The notes beneath the pieces are model-generated. The model did no database searches, was not told the DNA's origin, and worked only from the letters and a program-made list of their open reading frames with translations. Below, one piece after another: positions 24,095-32,095 of a stretch of DNA of 64,000 bases (its first letter is position 1; the number at the start of each line of letters is the position of its first letter). The position numbers and the translations under genes are program-made. Source of the stretch: Bryobacteraceae bacterium (GTDB taxonomy: Bacteria > Acidobacteriota > Terriglobia > Bryobacterales > Bryobacteraceae); assembly GCA_026129905.1 (NCBI GenBank), contig JAHCHE010000006.1, positions 1-64,000 on the forward strand, written 5' to 3'.

Positions 24095-25657
24095 ATGAGC
24101 GATCGACAGGGACGCCGGCTGTTTCTTTCCGGAGCAATGGCCGCGGGCGCGGGATCGGGCGCCGCATGGGCGCAAACCGCGCCCGGAGCCGGCGGCTTGT
24201 TGAACGTCAGAGATTTCGGCGCCGCCGGAAATGGCCGCGAACCCGACACCGCGGCGCTGCAGGCGGCCATCGACGCGTGCGCCGCCAAGGGCGGCGGAAC
24301 GATCTGGTTTCCCGCGGGGCGGTACTGTTCCGGCGGCCTGTTCCTGCGCAGCAACACGCACCTCTATCTCGACGGGGGCGCAACGCTCGCCGGCAGCGCA
24401 CGGCTCGAAGATTACCCGGTCAGGATTCCGAAGTTCCGTTCCTATACGGACAACTACACCGAGCGAAGCCTGCTGTACGGCGAAGGAATTGCCAACGCCG
24501 GCATTCATGGAGACGGCGCGATCGACGGCCAGGGCGCGGCTTTCCAGGGACCCTACAAGGTTCGGCCTTACCTGATCCGGATCGTGAGTTCGAAGGACAT
24601 CTCCGTCACCGGGGTGACGATTCGCGACTCGCCGATGTGGGTCCAACACTACCTGGACTGCGAAGACGTGCTGATCCACGGCATCACGGTTCACAGCCTC
24701 GTCAACCATAACAACGACGGGATCGACATCGACTGCTGCGACCGCGTGACCATCTCCGACTGCAACATCCGCTCCGGCGACGACGCGATCGTTCTGAAGA
24801 GCACCGCCGCCCGGCCCACGCGGAACGTGGCGATCACCAACTGCGTCCTGTCCAGCGACTGCAACGCGTTCAAGCTGGGGACAGAATCCAACGGCGGTTT
24901 TCAGGACATTGTCGTCAGCAACTGCACGATGTACGACACGCGCCTGTCGGGCATCGCCATCGAACTGGTGGACGGCGGCGCGCTGGACGGGGTGTACGCG
25001 TCGAACATCACCATGCGGGACGTGAAGAACCCGCTGTTCATCCGGCTGGGCAACCGGGCGCGGCCGTTCCAGGAAGGCGGCTCGGCGCCGGGCGTCGGGG
25101 CGCTTCGCAACGTCTCGATCAGTGGTCTGAAAGCAACCGGCGCCTACGAGATCGGCTGCCCGGTGTCGGGAATTCCCGGCCATTTCATCGAAAATCTTTC
25201 TTTAGAGAATGTGCGGATACATTTCACCGGCGGCGGAAAACGCGTTGCGGGCGAAATCCCGGAAAATCCCGACGCCTATCCCGAGCACAGGATGTTCGGC
25301 GCGCTGCCCGCATACGGCTTTTTCTGCCGCCATGTCCGGAATCTCAGGCTGCGGAACGTCGAGACGTTTCTCGAGAAGCCCGACGAACGGCCGGCTATCG
25401 TCTGCGACGACGTCCACGAGCTTGACATGGACGGGTGCCGCATTCGCGCCGCGCGGGAGGCGATCCGCCTGCGCCAGGTGAGCGACGCGTTCATTCACGG
25501 CTGCTCGGCGCCGGAGGAGACGGCGGTTTTTGTCGACGCCTCCGCCGGCGGCGTGAAGCGTCTCAGCCTCATCGGCAACGACCTCGGCCGCGCCGCCCGG
25601 GCCGTCGAGGGGAAGCCGCAGGGCCTGTTTCTGTTCGCTAATCGCGAGAAGAGCTGA
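24095..25657 (+). CDS. Secreted glycoside hydrolase family 28-like protein
   Basis: A 520-residue polygalacturonase-fold protein. The N-terminus is a Tat-like signal (GRRLFLSGAMAAGAGSG), then the family entry LNVRDFGAAGNG and DTAALQAAIDACAAKGGGT. GH28 landmarks appear: NNDGIDID near residue 206 and SGDDAIVLKS near 228. The later GHG and RIK motifs are not seen; the equivalent stretch reads LGTESNGGF, so the usual His is missing and activity may differ from classical pectinase. It should act on galacturonan or another rhamnogalacturonan-like polymer outside the cytoplasm. The last 79 bases are duplicated at 25998. The neighbouring hexuronate-type transporter supports a uronate role. Confidence 0.85.
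   Translation: MSDRQGRRLFLSGAMAAGAGSGAAWAQTAPGAGGLLNVRDFGAAGNGREPDTAALQAAIDACAAKGGGTIWFPAGRYCSGGLFLRSNTHLYLDGGATLAGSARLEDYPVRIPKFRSYTDNYTERSLLYGEGIANAGIHGDGAIDGQGAAFQGPYKVRPYLIRIVSSKDISVTGVTIRDSPMWVQHYLDCEDVLIHGITVHSLVNHNNDGIDIDCCDRVTISDCNIRSGDDAIVLKSTAARPTRNVAITNCVLSSDCNAFKLGTESNGGFQDIVVSNCTMYDTRLSGIAIELVDGGALDGVYASNITMRDVKNPLFIRLGNRARPFQEGGSAPGVGALRNVSISGLKATGAYEIGCPVSGIPGHFIENLSLENVRIHFTGGGKRVAGEIPENPDAYPEHRMFGALPAYGFFCRHVRNLRLRNVETFLEKPDERPAIVCDDVHELDMDGCRIRAAREAIRLRQVSDAFIHGCSAPEETAVFVDASAGGVKRLSLIGNDLGRAARAVEGKPQGLFLFANREKS
25573..25651 (+). repeat. Direct repeat copy A, 3' end of GH28 gene
   Basis: 79 bases, identical at 78 positions to 25998-26076 (the single difference is C versus G within GCCGT-C/G-GAGG). 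Offset 425 bp. The copy forms the last 26 codons of the GH28 gene. Confidence 0.95.
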
Positions 25658-25700
25658 CCCTCAACGGCGCCGGCGGCGCGGCCCAGCCGCACCGGATTTA

Positions 25701-25979
25701 CTATCCTGGCGGGTCGTCAAATTCCTCGGCGACGCGCGGGGCATCCGGGCGCTGCCGATCGAGCGATTCCCGATATCGCAAGCAGCCTCGCAGAAATTGT
25801 GGCCACGCCGGGACGGCGATTTCGGGATCGATCTTCTCCGGCAGAAGTTCCCAGAGCCGCGGATGATGCCAGCACAACTCGTGTTTTGTGCTGTCGCGAT
25901 GCTCGCGGATTCCGGCTCGCAGCTTCTTAACCTCTGCAATCAGCTCATCTTTTGTAAGCGCGTCGAGGTCGTCGTCCAT
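25701..25979 (-). CDS. Small conserved orphan protein between direct repeats
   Basis: A 92-residue soluble protein starting MDDDLDALTKDELIAEVKKL, then GIREHRDSTKHELCWHHP, LWELLPEKIDPEIAVPAWPQ and FLRGCLRYRESLD, with a Pro/Asp-rich end. I recall this as a widespread small family of unknown function: a helical N-terminus, the H-x-LCWHHP motif with one Cys and two His that could bind metal, and WPQF-x-RGC. The start at 25979 lacks a clear ribosome site, and its upstream region lies in repeat copy B. It is on the same strand as the transporter, 83 bp below its stop, so read-through is the likely source of expression. Confidence 0.8.
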   Translation of the reverse strand: MDDDLDALTKDELIAEVKKLRAGIREHRDSTKHELCWHHPRLWELLPEKIDPEIAVPAWPQFLRGCLRYRESLDRQRPDAPRVAEEFDDPPG

Positions 25980-25997
25980 ATCCACTGTGTACCGCAC

Positions 25998-26076
25998 CGG
26001 CAACGACCTCGGCCGCGCCGCCCGGGCCGTGGAGGGGAAGCCGCAGGGCCTGTTTCTGTTCGCTAATCGCGAGAAG
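25998..26076 (+). repeat. Direct repeat copy B, overlapping the transporter 3' end
   Basis: Second copy of the GH28 3' sequence (78 of 79 bases identical to 25573-25651). It ends with a GH28-like frame reading NREKG and a TAG at 26080-26082. The stop codon of the minus-strand transporter (26063-26065) is inside it. Confidence 0.95.
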
Positions 26077-27301
26077 GGGTAGAGCGCACGCCCCAGGCGA
26101 TCAAGGCGAACGCGGCCAGCGGCATCAGGCCCGCGGCGGTAAATACGGGGAGGTACGAAAAGCGGTCCACCACGGCGCCAATCACCAGGGTAAAGACCAT
26201 GCCGCCGGTGGCCGCGCCGGTTCCGCTCAGGCCGGACACCGAGGCGACGATCCCAGGCGGGAACAGGTCCGCGGGCAAGGTGAGGATGTTCGCCGCCCAG
26301 GTGGAATAGGCGAAGGTGGCCACGGTGATCAGCGCGATGGCGACGTTCGCATCGGTCGCCAAAACGGCCGGAATGCCGGACATCATCAGGACGGCGCTCG
26401 CGAACATGACGGTCTTGCGCGCCCGCAATACCGGCATTCCGCGCCGGATCAGCCAGCCCGAGGCGGCGCCGCCAACCAGGCAACCCACCGTTGCGCCGAG
26501 GAAAGGAATCCAGGCGAAGTAGCCGATCATCGCCAGGCTGAACTGCCGCTCGCGCTTCAAGTACTCGGGCAGCCAGAAAACGTAAAACCACCACACCGGG
26601 TCGGCCAGCATCCGGCCGAGCACGAGCCCCCATACCTGCCGGTAGCTGAACAGCCGGACCCAGCGGATGCGTTCCGCCAGTCCGGCGCTTTCGCGGCCCG
26701 AGCGGATGTGGTCGAGTTCCGGCGCGGTAATCCAGGGGTGGCGGTCGGGGGTGCGGTACAGCGGGAGCCACAACGCCAGCCAGACGAAGCCCAGCGCTCC
26801 CGTGATCAGAAAGGCGTTCCCCCATCCGTAGTGAATCGCCAGCCAGGCGACGAGCGGCGGGGCGATCACCGCGCCCAGCGTCGAACCGCTGTTGAAGAAG
26901 CCGATGGCGAACGCGCGTTCGCGCGCCGGGAACCATTCGGAAACCGCCTTGACGCCGCCGGGCCAGTTTCCCGCCTCGCCGAGTCCCAGCAGGAAGCGGA
27001 ACAGGCCGAACGAAAGCGCGGAGCGGGCCGCCGCGTGCAGCATGGCCGCCGCCGACCACCACGCGATGCAGAGGGAGAAGCCGGCCCGCGTGCCCACCCA
27101 GTCCATCAGCCGGCCCGACCCGGTCTGCATGATCAGGTACGCGAGCATGAAGGCCGAGACGATGCGGGAATAATCGGTATTCGACATTCCGAATTCGTCC
27201 CGCAACAGAGGAGCGAGCACCGACAGCGCCTGCCGGTCGACGTAATTGATGATCGTGGCCAGGAAGAGCAGGCCGGCGATCCACCAGCGCAGATGGGGCA
27301 C
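26063..27301 (-). CDS. MFS transporter, hexuronate-type (ACS family)
   Basis: A 412-residue major-facilitator permease with 12 predicted helices. ACS-family landmarks are visible: NYVDRQALSVLAPLLRDEFGMSN in helix 1 and its loop, GRLMDWVGTRAGFS between helices 2 and 3, RFLLGLGEAGNWPGGVKAVSEWFPARERA before helix 4, and FNSGSTLGAVIAPPLVAWL in helix 5. It should import anionic sugars such as galacturonate or glucarate by proton symport. The start is GTG at 27301, only 23 bp from the divergent gene at 27325. A TATAAT lies seven bases upstream, suggesting a near-leaderless message. The gene forms a plausible pair with GH28. Confidence 0.9.
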   Translation of the reverse strand: MPHLRWWIAGLLFLATIINYVDRQALSVLAPLLRDEFGMSNTDYSRIVSAFMLAYLIMQTGSGRLMDWVGTRAGFSLCIAWWSAAAMLHAAARSALSFGLFRFLLGLGEAGNWPGGVKAVSEWFPARERAFAIGFFNSGSTLGAVIAPPLVAWLAIHYGWGNAFLITGALGFVWLALWLPLYRTPDRHPWITAPELDHIRSGRESAGLAERIRWVRLFSYRQVWGLVLGRMLADPVWWFYVFWLPEYLKRERQFSLAMIGYFAWIPFLGATVGCLVGGAASGWLIRRGMPVLRARKTVMFASAVLMMSGIPAVLATDANVAIALITVATFAYSTWAANILTLPADLFPPGIVASVSGLSGTGAATGGMVFTLVIGAVVDRFSYLPVFTAAGLMPLAAFALIAWGVRSTPSRD

Positions 27302-27307
27302 CTGGGG

Positions 27308-27313
27308 ATTATA
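27308..27313 (-). promoter_or_regulatory. Candidate -10 box of the MFS transporter
   Basis: TATAAT on the minus strand (27313-27308). The usual seven-base spacing to the start site would place initiation at or next to the GTG start codon at 27301, giving a leaderless or very short leader. The -35 region is poor (TTTTCC at 17-bp spacing). Confidence 0.4.
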
Positions 27314-27324
27314 TTAGAACCTGA

Positions 27325-28494
27325 ATGACCGGAAAACAGCGCCTGCTGGCCGCCTTCCACGGCGAACTGCCGGACATGGTTCCCTTCGCGCCGAACATCT
27401 GCTACTGGTTCTACAACCGGCTGGCCCGGGGAACGCTGCCCGAGGAAATCGCCGGAGCGGAGCATCCGTTCGACGTCCTGCGCGTCCTGGGCGCCGACAT
27501 CCTGGCGCGCTGGGACACGCAATACGCCACCCGGGAAGTCTACCGCTCGGGCGAATTTCACGACGAATTCGCCGGGGAATCGCGGTTCGACCGCACGATG
27601 ACCACCGCTTTCAACATCTATCCGCCGCGCCGGAACGTCCGGCGACGCCGCTTTGCGACGCCATATGGAACGCTGACGCACTCCTGGCGGCTGACCGAGG
27701 AATCGGGAGCGGACTTCGAGGAGGAGTTCTGGTGGAAGAATTGGGGCCAGTATGACGCGGTGCGGTTCCTGCTGGAGGCTCGAGACTACGCGTTCGACCG
27801 GGCGGAATTCGAGCGCTGGGCCGATCGCGCGGGCGACGACGGCATCGTCATGGCCAGCGTCACGCAATCGCCGCTGAAGACCTTCCACTGGCTGGCCGGG
27901 GCGGAAAACGCCAGCCTCTTCATCGCCGACTATCCCGAAGAGATGAAGGCGCTGGCGCGGATTCACGAAAAAAAAGCGCTGGCGTTGCTCGAAACCATGG
28001 TGGATACACCCAGCGTGGATGTATTCGTTTCTCTCGATAATCTGGATTCGGCGTTCTATTCGCCGTCGCTTTATCGCGATTTCTGCGACTCGTTCTACGC
28101 TCGCGCGGCGGAAATTATTCATTCCCGCGGAAAGATATTCGTGGTCCACGCCTGCGGGTACAACCGCCTTCTCCTCCCTCTGGTCGGGCGTTCCCGGGTG
28201 GATTGCCTCGAAGGTATCACGCCGCCTCCGATGGGGAACGTCGAACTCGGCGAAGCGCGGCGGCTGGCTGGTTACGACAACTTCACCGTCAACGGCGGGA
28301 TGGACGCGTCGCGAATGGAGACCGGCGAGGGCGCCGAAGCGGCGCTGCACGCTTACACGCGGGCGTTGTTCGAATCGATGGGCGACAAGCGCCGTTTCAT
28401 CTACGCTTCAAGCTGCGCCACCTCCGCAGCGACGCCCTGGGACAACCTGAAGTACTGCCGGGAGGCGGCTTGGCGATACGGACGGGTCGGCTAA
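27325..28494 (+). CDS. URO-D/methyltransferase-like protein
   Basis: A 389-residue protein of the uroporphyrinogen-decarboxylase superfamily, N-terminus MTGKQRLLAAFHGELPDMVPFAPNI. It has the H-x-C motif expected of zinc-dependent methyltransferases of the MtaA/MtbA type: His275 and Cys277 in FVVHACGYN, with a third thiol at Cys364 in SSCATS. The catalytic Arg/Asp pattern of true HemE is not evident, and the sequence is long for HemE, so a corrinoid-linked methyl transfer or demethylation role is more plausible, substrate unknown. It is divergent from the transporter, and its stop overlaps the stop of the diol-dehydratase small subunit gene by three bases. Confidence 0.82.
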   Translation: MTGKQRLLAAFHGELPDMVPFAPNICYWFYNRLARGTLPEEIAGAEHPFDVLRVLGADILARWDTQYATREVYRSGEFHDEFAGESRFDRTMTTAFNIYPPRRNVRRRRFATPYGTLTHSWRLTEESGADFEEEFWWKNWGQYDAVRFLLEARDYAFDRAEFERWADRAGDDGIVMASVTQSPLKTFHWLAGAENASLFIADYPEEMKALARIHEKKALALLETMVDTPSVDVFVSLDNLDSAFYSPSLYRDFCDSFYARAAEIIHSRGKIFVVHACGYNRLLLPLVGRSRVDCLEGITPPPMGNVELGEARRLAGYDNFTVNGGMDASRMETGEGAEAALHAYTRALFESMGDKRRFIYASSCATSAATPWDNLKYCREAAWRYGRVG

Positions 28495-28859
28495 CCGGCG
28501 GCTTCGCGAATGAGCGCCGCGCAGCGGACGGCGCCGTACTCGCGTTCCATCGCCTCGGCCAGCCGGGCTAGCTTCTCGGGAGTGGCGCGGCCCGGGCGCA
28601 GAGCGTCATAAACTTCCAGGATGCGCTCGCTCGGGACGTCCACCAGTTCCGCCGCGCGGCGCAAGTTTTCGGCAAGCTGGGGCCTGCCGGCTTCGGAGGC
28701 CACCTGGGCCTGCAACTCGAGAGCCTCGGCCGTCACCCGGAGGTCCTCCATTGACAGGCGGCCCGCCATCACGGCTTCGAGGGTGATTTCGGAGAACGGA
28801 ATGCCCGAAGGCGTTTTCAGCCGGTCCGGCGCGTGCTGGGAAAGCGGGTATTCAGGCAA
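28491..28859 (-). CDS. Diol/glycerol dehydratase small subunit
   Basis: A 122-residue PduE/DhaB3-type subunit. Family marks: ITLEAVMAGRLSMEDLRVTAE, QAQVASEAGRPQLAENLRRAAEL, the core VPSERILEVYDALRPGRAT and the C-terminal LAEAMEREYGAVRCAALIREAA. With the fused large/medium subunit it forms the adenosylcobalamin-dependent dehydratase that converts 1,2-propanediol or glycerol to the aldehyde. It starts 8 bp inside the end of the preceding large gene, indicating translational coupling. Its stop abuts that of the converging URO-D-like gene. Confidence 0.9.
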   Translation of the reverse strand: MPEYPLSQHAPDRLKTPSGIPFSEITLEAVMAGRLSMEDLRVTAEALELQAQVASEAGRPQLAENLRRAAELVDVPSERILEVYDALRPGRATPEKLARLAEAMEREYGAVRCAALIREAAG

Positions 28860-31077
28860 ATTGCACCTCCTGGGCGGGCTTGTCCTTGCGCACCTGCTCG
28901 GTTTCGCGGAGGTGAAGAATGGTCGTCTTCACGATGTATTTCAGGCGCGCCATGTTGTCAATCTGGGTGGGCACGGGCAAGACCGGTTCGCCCTTGGCGT
29001 ACTTTGCCGCGTTACGGCCGATCACCCGGTAGGACTCGAGGGTGAGGTTCGGCGCCTGCGGGAACAGTTCCAGGTTGTCGAGCGGCTGGAGGTCGCGCCG
29101 GTGAATCACGGTTGTTCCCTTCGACTGGATGCCGATGCTGACGCCTGAGCCGCTGAGCTGCGCGCCGGCATGGCCGATGAAGCCGCAATCGGAGGTCGCG
29201 TAGATCTTCACCACGCGCGGCCTCATTCCCTCCGCCCGGATGCCGCCGGTCAGGGCGGCGAGGACGTCCCGGTGCGGCAACCCCAATAGCGTCGCGCCCA
29301 AGGCCGATCCGAAAGCCGGACCCAGCGCAATGACAATTTCCGAAGAATCCGTTCCGGGGCAGGCGTCGTGACACTCCCGCAGCCAGGGGCGCGACGCCGA
29401 GCCGTCGACGATGCCGATCTCCGCCGGCTCGAGCGCCTGCGGAATCGCGCTGATTTCGGCAAGCCGCTCCGGCGAGAGGTGATAGCCGGTCCCAGGTCCT
29501 GCGTAGTCGTTCGGGTCGTTCACCGCGCTGCGCACCTGCCCGTTCGGAAGCGCCACGGCGGACGTTTGCAGGTAATCGCCGGAGATGCGCAACCGCTGGA
29601 CAGCGAGGATCTTTTCGGCGATGTCGGCAAAGCCACGGCGCGCCAGCGCGCGGATGACGTCCAGGCCGTTGCGGCCGAGACGAAGGAATTCCTCGACGGC
29701 GGCCAGGTCCGCGACCATATCGCGATCGGGCATGTCGCCGCTGGCACGCGCCGCCACGGCCGCTTCCACCTCCGCGTCGCTGATGGGCGGCAGCCCCAGC
29801 TCGTCGAACACCGCCTGCACCGCATGGGCCGCGCGACGTCGTACCGCCGCCGCCTCGGGCGCGGAAACCGGGCGCACGCCGCCGTCCACCAGCATGTCCC
29901 GTTGCAGGACGTTGTAATCGTCCAGGTCCTCCGCGTCGAAATTGCCGCCCCCGAACAGATTATCTTCCCGGGGCATCGAGCTATAACCGGAGAAAATGAA
30001 GTCCGTTCCCGGCAGAAATTGCAGCATTAATTTCGAGGCTTTCCGGATGTCGGAGTGGGAGGCCATCGCGTCGTTGCCCGAGGCCAGCTCGAGGTCCAGC
30101 AGCGCGGCAATCAGGTTTTCCGCGAGCACGCCGCGCACGCCGCCGGGCAGAGACTCGGGCAGGGCAATGCAACTGATGGAGCCGTTCTGGACGCCCTGCG
30201 ATCCCGCGCCTTTTATCGCCATCAGGCAGCGCGTTTCCAGGTACAGCATGGACTTCCCTTCGGAGTGCCCCATCAGGGCCTCCGACCCGCTCCCGGACGT
30301 GAACCGCACCTTGATCCCGCGGGAAGCGTAAGCAGAGGCGAGGAACGCTTTCGACCACGGGGTGTCGTCGCCATCGCGAAACGCCTGCTCGGTGCCGTAG
30401 ACGGACAGGGTCTCGGCGTACGTGGTGAGTCCGAGGAATGCCAGCCGCAGCCCCAGCGACTCCTCGACCGCGCATTGGGTGAGGGCGGAGCCGCGGCCGG
30501 TTTGCGATCCGATGAGGATCGCCAGCGCATTCAACGGAGCGTAGCGGGAGATGCCGACGGTGGTCTCGAGTTCGGAAAAGCCCCGCTCGACCGCCTCGGC
30601 CGCATCCGCCGCCAGCAGCGCCGGATTCTCCTTCTTGTTGGTGACATGCGCCTGGTTCGAGGGGGTCCGGCGCGCTCGCATTTTCTGGAGCGCCATCATC
30701 ATCTCGACGACGTTCAGCTTGTCGACCACTTGAACGATCTTCGCCGGCGTCAGTCCGCTGACGACGCGGATCGCCTCGGCGCGGGGGACGTGGAAGTCCA
30801 CCAGCATGCGGGCGATGGCGAGCGAGTCCAAGCGCATGGCCTCCTCGGCCACCGCCGGATCGATGGCCCGGCGCGCAATGAAGCGGTCGAGCATGTCGAA
30901 CTCCGCTTCCGGCCTGCCGTCCATCGCGGTAATGCGGCCCCCGTTGACCCGAATGCCGGGGTCGGGATCGGAAGGGCTGTTGAAGATCACCAGCCCGGTT
31001 TCCGGCCATTCCCGGATGAAGCTGTCCCGATTGATCGCGCGCTCGGCGCGCCGTTCGAATCGTTTGGAGTGCTCCAT
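28852..31077 (-). CDS. Fused large-medium subunit of B12-dependent diol/glycerol dehydratase
   Basis: A 741-residue fusion. Residues 1-555 match the PduC/DhaB1 TIM-barrel large subunit: FNSPSDPDPGIRVNGG, VVSGLTPAKIVQVVDKLNVVEMM, FTSGSGSEALMGHSEGKSMLYLE, and the end NDPNDYAGPGTGYHLSPERL. After a short linker, residues 577-741 match the PduD/DhaB2 medium subunit (EIVIALGPAFG, SGSGVSIGIQSKGTTVIH, LELFPQAPNLTLESY). The enzyme needs adenosylcobalamin and usually a reactivase, because the cofactor is inactivated during turnover. No reactivase, shell protein, aldehyde dehydrogenase or cobalamin gene is visible in the window. The ribosome site is weak. The small subunit gene overlaps the end. Confidence 0.93.
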   Translation of the reverse strand: MEHSKRFERRAERAINRDSFIREWPETGLVIFNSPSDPDPGIRVNGGRITAMDGRPEAEFDMLDRFIARRAIDPAVAEEAMRLDSLAIARMLVDFHVPRAEAIRVVSGLTPAKIVQVVDKLNVVEMMMALQKMRARRTPSNQAHVTNKKENPALLAADAAEAVERGFSELETTVGISRYAPLNALAILIGSQTGRGSALTQCAVEESLGLRLAFLGLTTYAETLSVYGTEQAFRDGDDTPWSKAFLASAYASRGIKVRFTSGSGSEALMGHSEGKSMLYLETRCLMAIKGAGSQGVQNGSISCIALPESLPGGVRGVLAENLIAALLDLELASGNDAMASHSDIRKASKLMLQFLPGTDFIFSGYSSMPREDNLFGGGNFDAEDLDDYNVLQRDMLVDGGVRPVSAPEAAAVRRRAAHAVQAVFDELGLPPISDAEVEAAVAARASGDMPDRDMVADLAAVEEFLRLGRNGLDVIRALARRGFADIAEKILAVQRLRISGDYLQTSAVALPNGQVRSAVNDPNDYAGPGTGYHLSPERLAEISAIPQALEPAEIGIVDGSASRPWLRECHDACPGTDSSEIVIALGPAFGSALGATLLGLPHRDVLAALTGGIRAEGMRPRVVKIYATSDCGFIGHAGAQLSGSGVSIGIQSKGTTVIHRRDLQPLDNLELFPQAPNLTLESYRVIGRNAAKYAKGEPVLPVPTQIDNMARLKYIVKTTILHLRETEQVRKDKPAQEVQFA

Positions 31078-31133
31078 GCTTTGTTCATTCTACGGCGGCG
31101 CCGCGGCCGCTGCCGACTAGCGGGTACGCACTA

Positions 31134-31162
31134 TTGCCGCTCGGCCGACCCGCGCGTATGAT
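31134..31162 (+). promoter_or_regulatory. Candidate sigma-70 promoter of aroF
   Basis: TTGCCG (31134-31139) and TATGAT (31157-31162) are separated by 17 bp, 36 bp upstream of the DAHP synthase ATG. Both boxes match the consensus at four to five of six positions. It also faces away from the dehydratase gene (start 31077). Confidence 0.5.
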
Positions 31163-31198
31163 TGAGAAGTATAAGAGCTTCAGAGCGTTTGGTCGGAT

Positions 31199-32038
31199 AT
31201 GAACCGCCCGAGGCAGCCGGTCTGCGTCCGCGATTTCGAGATCGGCGGGTCTGACTTCATCGTGATGGCCGGCCCGTGCGCCGTAGAATCCGAGGGCCAG
31301 CTTATGCAGACGGCCGAGGCGGTGGCGCGCGCCGGCGGACGCGTGCTGCGCGGCGGCGCATTCAAACCTCGTACCTCTCCGTACGATTTCCAGGGCCTCG
31401 AGGTGGACGGCCTTAAGCTGCTGGCGAAGGCCCGCGCGCTGACGGGGCTCGCTATCGTCACCGAGGTCATGAACGACGCGCAGGTGGAACTGGTGGCCGA
31501 GTACGCCGACATCCTTCAGATCGGCTCGCGCAGCATGGAAAACCACGTTCTCCTCCAGCGCGCCGGCGCCGCCGGAAGGCCCGTCCTGCTCAAGCGGGGG
31601 ATGATGGCGACGGTGGAGGAATACGCCGCCGCGGCCGAGATTCTGCTTGCGCGCGGCTGTCCGGGCGTCATCCTGTGCGAGCGCGGTCTGCGCACCTTCG
31701 GGACCGCAACCCGGAACACGTGCGACATCGCCGCCGTCCCGCTGCTCCAGGAACTCACGGGGCTTCCGGTGATCCTCGACCCGAGCCACGCCACGGGCAG
31801 GCGCGACCTGGTGCCACCGGTGTGCCGCGCGGCGATTGGCGTCGGGGCGGACGGACTGCTGGTGGAAACGCATCCGTGTCCGGAGAAGGCCCTGAGCGAC
31901 GGCCCACAGTCGCTCTCGCTGGACGAGTTCGAGCGGATGATGGAGGAACTGGCGCCGCACATCGACCTCTGGCGCCGCGAGGCCGGCCGCTCCACCCCGC
32001 GCGGGAACCTGGTCCTGGAGCCCTGCCTGGCGCGCTGA
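31199..32038 (+). CDS. aroF: 3-deoxy-7-phosphoheptulonate (DAHP) synthase, type I beta
   Basis: A 279-residue enzyme joining phosphoenolpyruvate and erythrose 4-phosphate in the first step of the shikimate pathway. Family landmarks: [43 protein letters not shown], the substrate-binding [13 protein letters not shown], and [14 protein letters not shown] near the metal site. The N-terminal ACT/ferredoxin-like regulatory domain of AroF from Thermotoga is absent, so feedback inhibition by that route is not expected. It is monocistronic in appearance; the next gene begins after 57 bp. Confidence 0.93.
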   Translation: MNRPRQPVCVRDFEIGGSDFIVMAGPCAVESEGQLMQTAEAVARAGGRVLRGGAFKPRTSPYDFQGLEVDGLKLLAKARALTGLAIVTEVMNDAQVELVAEYADILQIGSRSMENHVLLQRAGAAGRPVLLKRGMMATVEEYAAAAEILLARGCPGVILCERGLRTFGTATRNTCDIAAVPLLQELTGLPVILDPSHATGRRDLVPPVCRAAIGVGADGLLVETHPCPEKALSDGPQSLSLDEFERMMEELAPHIDLWRREAGRSTPRGNLVLEPCLAR

Positions 32039-32095
32039 CGCGCGTCCATTCCTTGCCGCCGCCCGCGCTTTTCCCGCGATAACATGTGAACTGCC

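Noticed and set aside
25573-26076. Insertion sequence with target-site duplication
   Set aside because: The 79-bp repeat is far too long for a target duplication, and no inverted repeats or transposase are present.
25701-27284. 527-residue frame through the transporter and small gene
   Set aside because: It is an out-of-frame shadow over the MFS gene; only its last 92 residues form a real protein.
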